DNA from: Campylobacterales bacterium
Lineage (GTDB): Bacteria > Campylobacterota > Campylobacteria > Campylobacterales > QNZT01
Assembly (NCBI GenBank): GCA_027056215.1
Contig: JALULO010000027.1
Coordinates: 1 to 15,782, forward strand
DNA: 15,782 nucleotides
Direction of reading: 5' to 3'
This document shows, piece after piece, positions 8,153 to 14,736 of this stretch. Each line of letters opens with the position of its first letter. The first letter of the stretch is position 1. The position numbers and the translations under genes are program-made. The notes under the pieces were generated by a model. The model saw only the letters and a program-made list of their open reading frames with translations. It was not told the origin of the DNA and did not search any database.

Positions 8153-8413
8153 TTATGCCTCTACAGGTACAACAGAAACCTTGTTTCTTCTTTTATCTTT
8201 TACTTGAAACTTGACATGACCATCAACTAAAGCAAAAATCGTATGGTCTTTACCGATACCTACGTTTTCACCAACATGTACTTTTGTACCTCTTTGTCTG
8301 ATGATGATGTTACCAGCTCTTACGAACTCGCCACCAAATTTTTTAACGCCTAGTCTACGTCCTGCTGAATCTCTATTATTCTGCGTACTACCTTGACCTT
8401 TCTTATGTGCCAT
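8153..8413 (-). CDS. rpmA: 50S ribosomal protein L27
   Basis: The protein is an 86-aa, full-length L27. It begins MAHKKGQGSTQNNRDSAG and has the conserved 'RRLGVKKFGGEFVRAGNI' core and 'GTKVHVGENVGIGKDHTIFA'. L27 sits at the peptidyl-transferase centre of the large subunit, with its N-terminal tail near the tRNA CCA ends. The tail starts directly with MAHKKG, so no Firmicutes-type cleaved leader is present. AAGGA (minus strand of 8421-8425) lies seven bases before the ATG. It has its own promoter and terminator. In most bacteria rpmA follows rplU and precedes obgE; here the divergent proA lies upstream and an EAL gene downstream. Confidence 0.98.
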   Translation of the reverse strand: MAHKKGQGSTQNNRDSAGRRLGVKKFGGEFVRAGNIIIRQRGTKVHVGENVGIGKDHTIFALVDGHVKFQVKDKRRNKVSVVPVEA

Positions 8414-8451
8414 ATGTATATCCTTCTAAATCAAAAATATTTTTGTGCGTG

Positions 8452-8460
8452 ATTATAGCA
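8452..8460 (-). promoter_or_regulatory. rpmA promoter, extended -10
   Basis: The minus strand reads TGCTATAAT, an extended -10, about 38 bases before the ATG. Campylobacterota sigma-70 promoters typically rely on the -10 and lack a clear -35, as here. Confidence 0.65.
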
Positions 8461-8502
8461 GTTTTTACTTAAAAATATATTACAAATATGAAGTGTTGAA
8501 GA

Positions 8503-8531
8503 TTGGTTTTCAAGTGCGATATTGCTATAAT
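8503..8531 (+). promoter_or_regulatory. proA promoter
   Basis: TTGGTT (8503-8508), 17 bases, then TATAAT (8526-8531) preceded by TGC, giving an extended -10. It lies about 30 bases before the ATG at 8562, in the divergent 148-base gap shared with rpmA. Confidence 0.65.
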
Positions 8532-8561
8532 AAGTATAATAAAGTATCTATAGGAGAGTTT

Positions 8562-9797
8562 ATGGAAGCATTTTTACAAAAATCACAAGAAGCAGCAGCT
8601 ATTTGTTCGACTCTACAACCTGGTGAAAAGAACAGGCTATTGCGTGCTATGGCAGAGGCTCTTGAAAAAAACAGTAGTGACATAATAGCCCAAAATGCCA
8701 AAGATTTAGCGTATGCCAAAGAGCATGATCTTTCATCAGCGATGATAGATCGTTTGATTTTAGACGAGGGACGTATTTTGGCGATGGCAAACTCTATCCG
8801 TGAAATAGCGTCACTAAAAGAGCCTGTAGGGCGTATATTAGAAGGGTGGCGTGTTGAGAATGGGCTTAATATCCAAAAAGTTTCCATCCCTATCGGTGTG
8901 ATTGGTATCATCTATGAATCACGCCCAAATGTTACCTCTGATACGGCTGCACTTTGCTTTAAAAGCTCCAATGTTTGCGTACTCAAAGGTGGGAAAGAGG
9001 CACAGCACTCCAATGCTGTGATTGCCAACGTATTGCAAGAGGTATTGCTTCAAAATGATCTTCCAGCAGAGATCATCTCTTTGTTACCAGATGCCAGTCG
9101 TGAAGGTGTTGCACAGTTGATAAAGATGGATAAATATGTTGATCTTATTATTCCAAGAGGAGGGGAGGGACTCATACGCTATGTGAGTGAAAATGCAACT
9201 GTACCTGTTGTTAAACATGATAAAGGCTTATGTCATGTTTATATCGATGAAGATGCCTGTATCGATAAAGCACTTGATATCATCGTCAATGCAAAATGCA
9301 GAAGAACCGGAATCTGCAATACTATGGAAACACTACTGGTGGATGTCAATATCGCACCATTGATACTCTCTGAAATCCAAAAAAGATATGCAGACCATGG
9401 AACAGAGCTTAGAGGATGTGAACGTACCAGAAGCTATATAGAGATAGAAGAAGCGACAGAGGAAGATTTTGATACTGAATATTTGGATAATATCCTCTCT
9501 ATCAAAGTTGTTGATGGTGTAGAGGATGCTATAGCTCATATCGCAAGATATGGCTCAGGGCACTCGGAATCCATCATAACAGAAAATTATACAACCGGTG
9601 AAAAGTTTATGAATGCGATTGATGCCGCGTGTGTCTATATCAATGCATCAACACAGTTTACAGATGGTGGAGAGTTTGGTTTTGGTGCAGAGGTTGGTAT
9701 CAGTACCAACAAACTACACGCAAGAGGACCAATGGGCATCAATGATTTGACAACTTATAAATATAAAATCTATGGAAATGGACAAGTTAGAGCTTGA
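8562..9797 (+). CDS. proA: Glutamate-5-semialdehyde dehydrogenase (gamma-glutamyl phosphate reductase)
   Basis: ProA reduces gamma-glutamyl phosphate with NADPH to glutamate semialdehyde, the second step of proline synthesis after ProB. The protein has 411 aa, the usual size. It has the aldehyde-dehydrogenase fold with 'IGVIGIIYESRPNVT' (111-125), 'NVCVLKGGKEA' and the active-site stretch 'NAKCRRTGICNTMETLL', where C252 is the expected catalytic cysteine. The start is the ATG at 8562, five bases after GGAG; the frame stays open upstream to 8445 but that part is promoter DNA and not conserved-looking. Its stop TGA shares its A with the ATG of the next gene, so the two are translationally coupled. 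proB is not in the window. Confidence 0.97.
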   Translation: MEAFLQKSQEAAAICSTLQPGEKNRLLRAMAEALEKNSSDIIAQNAKDLAYAKEHDLSSAMIDRLILDEGRILAMANSIREIASLKEPVGRILEGWRVENGLNIQKVSIPIGVIGIIYESRPNVTSDTAALCFKSSNVCVLKGGKEAQHSNAVIANVLQEVLLQNDLPAEIISLLPDASREGVAQLIKMDKYVDLIIPRGGEGLIRYVSENATVPVVKHDKGLCHVYIDEDACIDKALDIIVNAKCRRTGICNTMETLLVDVNIAPLILSEIQKRYADHGTELRGCERTRSYIEIEEATEEDFDTEYLDNILSIKVVDGVEDAIAHIARYGSGHSESIITENYTTGEKFMNAIDAACVYINASTQFTDGGEFGFGAEVGISTNKLHARGPMGINDLTTYKYKIYGNGQVRA

Positions 9798-10390
9798 TGC
9801 AAAGAGATGTTTTAAAGATTGAGAACCTTACTTTTTACTATACCCCTAAGAGGGTTTTGTATAAAGACTTTTCCCTCTCTCTAGCCAAAGGTGAAGTGGT
9901 TGTGATCGTAGGGGAAAGTGGTAGTGGTAAAAGCACGCTTTTTGAACTCATAACAGGAGAGTTAAAACCAGTTTCTGGAGAGATCAAAGTGGCAAAATTT
10001 GCACAGATCTTCCAAGATCCTTATAGCTCTTTTCATCCTAGTTACACTATCCTCTCTCAAATATCAGAAGTTGCAACACTAGAAAATCTCTCAGAATATC
10101 TCAAAATCCTCAATCTTGAGGAAACTCTACTTCAACAAAAGCCACATAAACTAAGTGGTGGACAACTGCAACGATGCTCTATACTACGGGCACTTTTGCA
10201 AAAACCAGATCTCATCTTAGCAGATGAACCAACCTCCGCCCTTGACAATGTCGTTCAACTCGATGTCATGAAACTATTGATGCGTTTTTTAGACAGAGTA
10301 GGGATACTTATGATCACACATGATGAGGATTTGGCGAAATGGGCAAGTGACAAGATCATCAAGATAGGGGATAAAGAAGTTATCACATAA
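9797..10390 (+). CDS. ABC transporter ATP-binding protein (Dpp/Opp/Nik-like)
   Basis: The protein has 197 aa and is a bare nucleotide-binding domain. Walker A is GESGSGKST (39-47), the Q-loop is 'FQDPYSSFHP' (Q73), the signature is LSGGQLQR (119-126), Walker B is LILADEP (139-145), the D-loop is SALD and the switch is H175. The 'QDPYSSFHP' Q-loop is of the type seen in peptide and nickel importers (DppF, NikE). It lacks the C-terminal extension with the extra peptide-transporter motif of full-length DppD/DppF. The ATG at 9797 overlaps the proA stop (TGATG); a TTG at 9794 is also in frame but less likely. No permease or binding protein is nearby, so the substrate cannot be told. A terminator follows. 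Confidence 0.9.
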   Translation: MQRDVLKIENLTFYYTPKRVLYKDFSLSLAKGEVVVIVGESGSGKSTLFELITGELKPVSGEIKVAKFAQIFQDPYSSFHPSYTILSQISEVATLENLSEYLKILNLEETLLQQKPHKLSGGQLQRCSILRALLQKPDLILADEPTSALDNVVQLDVMKLLMRFLDRVGILMITHDEDLAKWASDKIIKIGDKEVIT

Positions 10391-10406
10391 ATAATGTAAG
10401 TACTGT

Positions 10407-10436
10407 AAGGTTGGTGAAAACTAATCCTTTCCTTTT
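10407..10436 (+). terminator. Intrinsic terminator after the proA-ABC operon
   Basis: AAGGTTGGT (10407-10415), loop GAAA, then ACTAATCCTT (10420-10429) pairs with one bulge and one G-U, followed by TCCTTTT. It starts 17 bases after the TAA of the ABC gene. Confidence 0.65.
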
Positions 10437-10450
10437 CAGAACTTGTATAG

Positions 10451-10570
10451 TTGTTAGTAGAAAAGCAAAAAAAGGAGCATTATAAGCAGGCGATGATAGA
10501 AGCTTCAGCAGATAAGCTTTATATAGAAGACATGAAAGAGATAGAAAAGGCATTTAAACATATATCTTGA
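10451..10570 (+). pseudogene. Short orphan ORF, possible remnant of a small antitoxin-like gene
   Basis: Frame from TTG at 10451 (first ATG at 10493) to TGA at 10568-10570. It codes for about 39 residues, including 'HYKQAMIEASADKLYIEDM' and then KEIEKAFKHIS. The composition is protein-like, amphipathic and charged. It resembles from memory the small antitoxin-type proteins often found beside toxins, but I cannot name a family. No well-spaced ribosome binding site precedes TTG or ATG: a GGAG at 10474-10477 is about 15 bases from the ATG. No toxin gene follows. The rest of 10391-10628 holds only the terminator and AT-rich sequence before the murA stop. Confidence 0.35.
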
Positions 10571-10628
10571 TATCTTTATTATTTTATCTATTATTTATTT
10601 TGCCTTTGGATAAGGTAAGTAGATGCAA

Positions 10629-11891
10629 TCACTCTTTTGCGCGTTTTATCTTTGCGCCTAGTTTTTGTAGCTTTTCTTCCAACTTAACGTAACCGCGATC
10701 AAGGTGATAGATACGGTGTACTTTTGTACTCCCTTTGGCGATGAGTCCTGCTAGTACAAGTGCTGAACTGGCTCTAAGATCCGTTGCCATGACATCTGCA
10801 CCATAGAGTTTTGCATCTCCCTCCACAGTTGCGATATGGTTATTTAAGGTGATATCTGCACCCATTCTATTGAGTTCACTAACATGCATGAAACGGTTTT
10901 CAAAGAGACGCTCTTCGATAGTGCTTGTTCCCTCTGCGATGAGTGAAAGTGCCATAAACTGAGCTTGCATATCTGTTGGAAATCCGGGGTATTCGGTTGT
11001 AGATATTTTGAGTGCTTTGATACGTGAAGCAGGTTTGATCGTGATACTCTCTTTTTCGATATCAAAGTCATAGCCCATTTCTTGAAGTTTTAGGATGATG
11101 GAGACAAGATGGGCATGATTGACGTTTTTCAGTGTGATAGCAGAGTTTGTGATAGCACCAGCACACAAATATGTACCCGCTTCGATACGATCTGGAATGA
11201 CGGTAAAATCTTTCATATCGACCAATTCTCTGTTGGTTCCATAAATAACTAACTCATCACTTCCGATTCCTTCTATCGTAACACCCCCATCTTGAAGAAC
11301 CTCACAAAGTTGTACAACTTCAGGTTCTTTTGCAGCATTGATGATACGGCTTTCTCCTTTTGCAAGAGCTGCTGCCATGATGATATTTTCTGTACCTGTA
11401 ACTGTGATTTTATCAAAAACGATAGTTGCACCTTTTAAACCATCTGGTGCTTTGGCGATAACGTAACCTTGTTTGATCTCTATTTGTGCACCCATCATCT
11501 CTAATGCTTTTAAATGCAGATCAATAGGTCTTTGACCAATGGCACAACCACCAGGAAGGCTTACTTCACAGATGCCAAATCGTGCGAGTAGTGGTCCTAA
11601 AGTCAGGATGGAAGCACGCATTTTACGTACGATGTCGTAGATAGCCGTGGTATTGTTGATTGTCGTAGCATCTATGGTTGCTTGTTTGTCTTTGTAAGTA
11701 TAAGTTGCACCAAGATTTTCTAAAAGTTTTAACATAGTATAGATGTCATTGACTGGGGGAAGGTTGTGTATCGTGATAGGGTGTTTTGCAAGTATTGTTG
11801 CAGCTATGAGTGGAAGTGCTGCATTTTTTGCACCATCTATCGTAACTGTTCCGTTAAGTTTATTTCCGCCTTGTATCTCTAAATAATCCAA
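10629..11891 (-). CDS. murA: UDP-N-acetylglucosamine 1-carboxyvinyltransferase
   Basis: MurA transfers enolpyruvate from PEP to UDP-GlcNAc, the first committed step of peptidoglycan synthesis, in the cytoplasm. The protein is 420 aa, full length. It has 'GAKNAALPLIAA' at the N-terminus (K22, N23), the catalytic loop 'LPGGCAIGQRPIDLH' with C116 (the residue alkylated by fosfomycin in sensitive enzymes), 'TEYPGFPTDMQAQFMAL' and the C-terminal 'DLRASSALVLAGLIAKG'. It appears to start at TTG (11889-11891), eight bases after AAGGA. An ATG between them is out of frame and meets a stop after six codons. TATAAT lies upstream. It is transcribed alone, divergent from the GH26-like gene. Confidence 0.97.
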   Translation of the reverse strand: MDYLEIQGGNKLNGTVTIDGAKNAALPLIAATILAKHPITIHNLPPVNDIYTMLKLLENLGATYTYKDKQATIDATTINNTTAIYDIVRKMRASILTLGPLLARFGICEVSLPGGCAIGQRPIDLHLKALEMMGAQIEIKQGYVIAKAPDGLKGATIVFDKITVTGTENIIMAAALAKGESRIINAAKEPEVVQLCEVLQDGGVTIEGIGSDELVIYGTNRELVDMKDFTVIPDRIEAGTYLCAGAITNSAITLKNVNHAHLVSIILKLQEMGYDFDIEKESITIKPASRIKALKISTTEYPGFPTDMQAQFMALSLIAEGTSTIEERLFENRFMHVSELNRMGADITLNNHIATVEGDAKLYGADVMATDLRASSALVLAGLIAKGSTKVHRIYHLDRGYVKLEEKLQKLGAKIKRAKE

Positions 11892-11917
11892 ATTATCATT
11901 CCTTGGCTTTTCTTTTT

Positions 11918-11923
11918 ATTATA
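11918..11923 (-). promoter_or_regulatory. murA -10 box
   Basis: TATAAT on the minus strand, 26 bases before the TTG start, in the 100-base divergent gap with the GH26-like gene. No good -35 was seen. On the plus strand TATACT at 11941-11946 may serve the other gene. Confidence 0.45.
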
Positions 11924-11991
11924 ACTATATTTTGTAAAGATATACTTGACTGTGACGATACTTAGTGAATAGTTTTATAAGGAGTGTTATT

Positions 11992-13125
11992 ATGTCAGGT
12001 AAACGTTGTTTTTTGAAGCCTTTTTTCTTTCTGTTATGGATTTTTTTTCTTCTTTGGGGCTGTCAAAAGAGTAGTGAACCTGATCGTGCCGATTTAATCA
12101 CTGAGCATTATGGAAAGCTTCTTACACCGGAGGGTAAAAAGATTTATTTTGGAGCATATGCAGATTTTGGACCAGCAGAAGATGATGTAACGGCTAAAAA
12201 GATACAAAGTTTTGAAAAACTTGCAGGTAAAAAAATTGCTTGGGCGTATTTTTCAAATCAGTGGGATGAGGGGATAAAGTATCCTAAAAAGAAAGTACAT
12301 GAAGTATACAACGCAGGAAAGACACCATTTATCCGTTTGGTTCCACGTGTAGACAATGGCACAAATGAAACTTCACAAGATCCCGTATATAAAATGCAAA
12401 GTTTCATTGATGGTGACTTTGATGATGATATCCGACAGTGGGCGAAAGATGCAAAAGCTGATAAAGTACCACTTTTACTTGATTTTGGGTTTGAAATGAC
12501 AGGATTTTGGATGCCATGGAGTGGTTTATATTGTGGTGGAGCGACAACAGATGGTTATGGAGATCCAACATATCCGGATGGTCCAGAGCGGTTTCGTGAT
12601 GCCTATAGGCATATCATTGATATCTTCAAACAAGAACACGTTGATAATGTAACATGGTTTTTTCATCCGGATATCCAGCGTTTACCGGATGAAGAGTGGA
12701 ATAGTGCAAAATATTATTATCCCGGTGATGATTATATCGACTGGATTGGTTTGAGTGTCTATGGGGTACAGTTTACAGATGAAGATTGGATTTTGTTTTC
12801 TGAGTCCATAGCCCAGACTGCCCAAAATATCAATGAAATTACAACGGCAAATAAACCTATTGCTATTTTAGAATTTGGTGTAACTGATGGACGAGCTGAT
12901 GGGACAAAAAAAGCTTGGCTTACAGATGCCTTTGATACTATCCTCAATGGTACTGATTTAAATATCCGTGCGATTTCATATTGGCATGAAAGTTGGGAAA
13001 ATAAAGATGGTACACATACTACTCTGAAGATTGATTCTTCTAAAAAAAGTTTGGAAACATTTAGAGCATTGATTAAAAATGATCGTTTTGTTTCAGAGTG
13101 TCGGTTTGAAAAGTTAGCAAAGTAA
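11992..13125 (+). CDS. GH26-like glycoside hydrolase lipoprotein
   Basis: The protein has 377 aa from the ATG at 11992, which lies seven bases after AAGGAG; an in-frame GTG at 11965 has no such site. It begins with a lipoprotein signal: MSGKRCFLK, a hydrophobic stretch (11-22) and lipobox LWGC with C24. The mature part looks like a family 26 (beta/alpha)8 glycosidase: 'WAYFSNQW' (84-91), 'LLLDFGFEMTGFWMPWSG' with E168 as presumed acid/base, 'GPERFRDAYRHIIDIF', 'NVTWFFHPD', 'YYPGDDYIDWIGLSVYG' (242-258) and 'KPIAILEFGVTDG' with E294 as presumed nucleophile. The residues beside E168 differ from classic mannanases (Phe for His before it, Thr for Asn two after). It is probably membrane-anchored and acts on an exopolysaccharide or mannan-like polymer; the substrate is inferred. 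Its end overlaps hemW by 12 bases, tail to tail. Confidence 0.85.
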   Translation: MSGKRCFLKPFFFLLWIFFLLWGCQKSSEPDRADLITEHYGKLLTPEGKKIYFGAYADFGPAEDDVTAKKIQSFEKLAGKKIAWAYFSNQWDEGIKYPKKKVHEVYNAGKTPFIRLVPRVDNGTNETSQDPVYKMQSFIDGDFDDDIRQWAKDAKADKVPLLLDFGFEMTGFWMPWSGLYCGGATTDGYGDPTYPDGPERFRDAYRHIIDIFKQEHVDNVTWFFHPDIQRLPDEEWNSAKYYYPGDDYIDWIGLSVYGVQFTDEDWILFSESIAQTAQNINEITTANKPIAILEFGVTDGRADGTKKAWLTDAFDTILNGTDLNIRAISYWHESWENKDGTHTTLKIDSSKKSLETFRALIKNDRFVSECRFEKLAK

Positions 13126-14166
13126 AAAAAGAGAAATCTCATCAGCCAAAAAATAGTTTGGATTAAAGAGTGTATTCCTTTCTAAGATGAGCTTTTTTTC
13201 AGCGATAAGATCATGTGCTTTGGATTGTTGCTGGGGTGTCAATAACTGCATATGTACACCGACCATACTTCTTAATCCCAGCAAGACTTTTTCACTTTGG
13301 ATCGCTTCTTTGTCAAGTGATTCTTCTTTTATATCAAATGGATTTTTGATATAACCTTCTATAGAAGAAGAGGGGTAAAAACGCTTGTTTTGTAAAAAGC
13401 CTACTGCTCCGCTACCAATGCCGATGTAATCTTTATATTGCCAGTAACCGAGATTGTGTTTTGAGTGATAGAGTCCAAAGTTTGAGATTTCATATTGGGG
13501 CAAGTGTGTTTTAATCTGTTTTGTAAACCAGTAAGCCAGATTCTCATCATCATCACTCACATGAGGTGTATCAAAAAATTTTGTATTTTCTTCGATCGTT
13601 AGGGAGTATGCACTAAGGTGGTTGATAGGAAGTGTCAGAGCAGTTTTTAAATCTTCTTCTAAAAGTGTTTTGGTATCGATGTGTGTACCGTAGATGAGGT
13701 CTATGGAGATGTTTTCAAAACCACATGATTTGGCAAGATTGGGTGCTTGTATAGCAAGATTGGATGTGTGATTTCTGCCTAAGAGTTTGAGCTTTTGTTC
13801 ATGAAAACTTTGTACGCCAAAACTAACACGATTGACACCCAGTTTATACATACCTTCAAGCCACGCTTGTGTAGCTGAGTTTGGATTTGCTTCGGTTGTG
13901 ATTTCAGCATTTGGATCTAAATAGGGTGTGATTTTTTCGAAAAAAGGGCTATAAAGTTCTGCTTTTATAGTAGAAGGTGTTCCTCCTCCGATAAAAAATG
14001 TTTCGATACTTTCGGTGTGGACATCATATCTTTCAAGTTCTTCTTCTAATTGTCGTAGGATCGCCCTCATATAGGTATTTTTAAGATGGTGCTGATCGAC
14101 ATAAGAGTTAAAAGCACAGTAGTGACATTTGCTGTCACAAAAAGGGATATGTAGATATAAAAGCAG
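13114..14166 (-). CDS. hemW: HemW-type radical SAM protein, apparent CTG start
   Basis: HemW is a heme-binding radical SAM protein (heme chaperone) often mislabelled as coproporphyrinogen oxidase HemN. The first ATG, at 14070, would omit the iron-sulfur cysteines. Reading upstream in frame gives 'LLLYLHIPFCDSKCHYCAFN', with the CxxxCxxC motif at C10, C14 and C17. The only plausible start codon between the upstream TAA and this motif is CTG at 14164-14166, six bases after AAAAAGG, giving 350 aa, the usual length. Other motifs are 'FIGGGTPS' (about 59-66), 'ITTEANPN', 'VNRVSFGVQSF' and 'ISIDLIYGTH'. The 3' end overlaps the convergent GH26-like gene by 12 bases. It diverges from rppH. The CTG start is inferred; a base error upstream is the alternative. 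Confidence 0.9.
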   Translation of the reverse strand: MLLYLHIPFCDSKCHYCAFNSYVDQHHLKNTYMRAILRQLEEELERYDVHTESIETFFIGGGTPSTIKAELYSPFFEKITPYLDPNAEITTEANPNSATQAWLEGMYKLGVNRVSFGVQSFHEQKLKLLGRNHTSNLAIQAPNLAKSCGFENISIDLIYGTHIDTKTLLEEDLKTALTLPINHLSAYSLTIEENTKFFDTPHVSDDDENLAYWFTKQIKTHLPQYEISNFGLYHSKHNLGYWQYKDYIGIGSGAVGFLQNKRFYPSSSIEGYIKNPFDIKEESLDKEAIQSEKVLLGLRSMVGVHMQLLTPQQQSKAHDLIAEKKLILERNTLFNPNYFLADEISLFLLC

Positions 14167-14208
14167 TTTTAACCTTTTTTGAAATGATTTTTAGATAGTA
14201 TATCATAA

Positions 14209-14214
14209 ATTATA
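14209..14214 (-). promoter_or_regulatory. Possible hemW -10 box
   Basis: TATAAT on the minus strand, about 42 bases before the CTG start. A TTGACA lies 14 bases further upstream, spaced too short for an ideal -35. The site overlaps the leader of rppH, so expression of the divergent pair may be linked. Confidence 0.4.
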
Positions 14215-14227
14215 AGAGGGAGTGTAT

Positions 14228-14713
14228 ATGTCAACAGCAAATAAAGCCAAAACATACAGACCAAATGTTGCTGCTGTGATAGTATCACCGAGGTATCCTC
14301 AGGTCTGTGAAGTATTTATAGCCAATCGTAGTGATTTTCGTAACGATGTGTGGCAGTTTCCTCAGGGTGGTATTGATGAAGGTGAAACACCTTCAGATGC
14401 ACTATATCGTGAGTTACTTGAAGAGATAGGGACAAATGAAGTAGAAATATTGTGTGAACATCCCCACTGGATGAGTTATGATTTTCCTAATAAAGCAACC
14501 AAAAAGCGTTATCCTTTTGATGGACAGACACAGAAATACTTTTTAGTGAAGTTAAAACCAGAAGCCAAAATTACACTTGATACTGATGTGCCAGAGTTCA
14601 ACGATTACAGATTTGTGGGAATTGATACTTTGTTTGATTATATTACATATATGAAAAAACCGATATATAAAAAAGTTCTTGATTATTTTAAAAAAGAGGG
14701 TTTTTTATCTTGA
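14228..14713 (+). CDS. rppH: RNA pyrophosphohydrolase (Nudix)
   Basis: RppH (NudH, InvA in pathogens) removes pyrophosphate from 5'-triphosphate RNA and so starts 5'-end-dependent mRNA decay; it can also cut dinucleoside polyphosphates. The protein has 161 aa with a complete Nudix box at 47-69 (G-x5-E-x7-RELLEEIG), preceded by 'VWQFPQGGIDEGE', typical of the RppH/ApaH-type subgroup. The ATG at 14228 follows AAGAGGGAG with about five bases between; the GTG at 14222 lies inside that site and is not the start. lysC follows after 23 bases, probably in the same operon. The pair rppH-lysC is also adjacent in Helicobacter, which supports a Campylobacterota source. Confidence 0.95.
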   Translation: MSTANKAKTYRPNVAAVIVSPRYPQVCEVFIANRSDFRNDVWQFPQGGIDEGETPSDALYRELLEEIGTNEVEILCEHPHWMSYDFPNKATKKRYPFDGQTQKYFLVKLKPEAKITLDTDVPEFNDYRFVGIDTLFDYITYMKKPIYKKVLDYFKKEGFLS

Positions 14714-14736
14714 TATGTAAAATAGGAAAAGAGTAA

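Noticed and set aside
8445..8561. Longer proA with 39 extra N-terminal residues
   Set aside because: This stretch contains the proA promoter and ribosome binding site, and the extra residues do not match ProA.
8525..8911. 128-codon ORF on the minus strand over proA
   Set aside because: It is antisense to conserved proA sequence and has no family resemblance.
11965..11991. GTG start of the GH26-like gene
   Set aside because: The AAGGAG site lies inside this stretch and serves the ATG at 11992, which also gives a normal lipoprotein signal.
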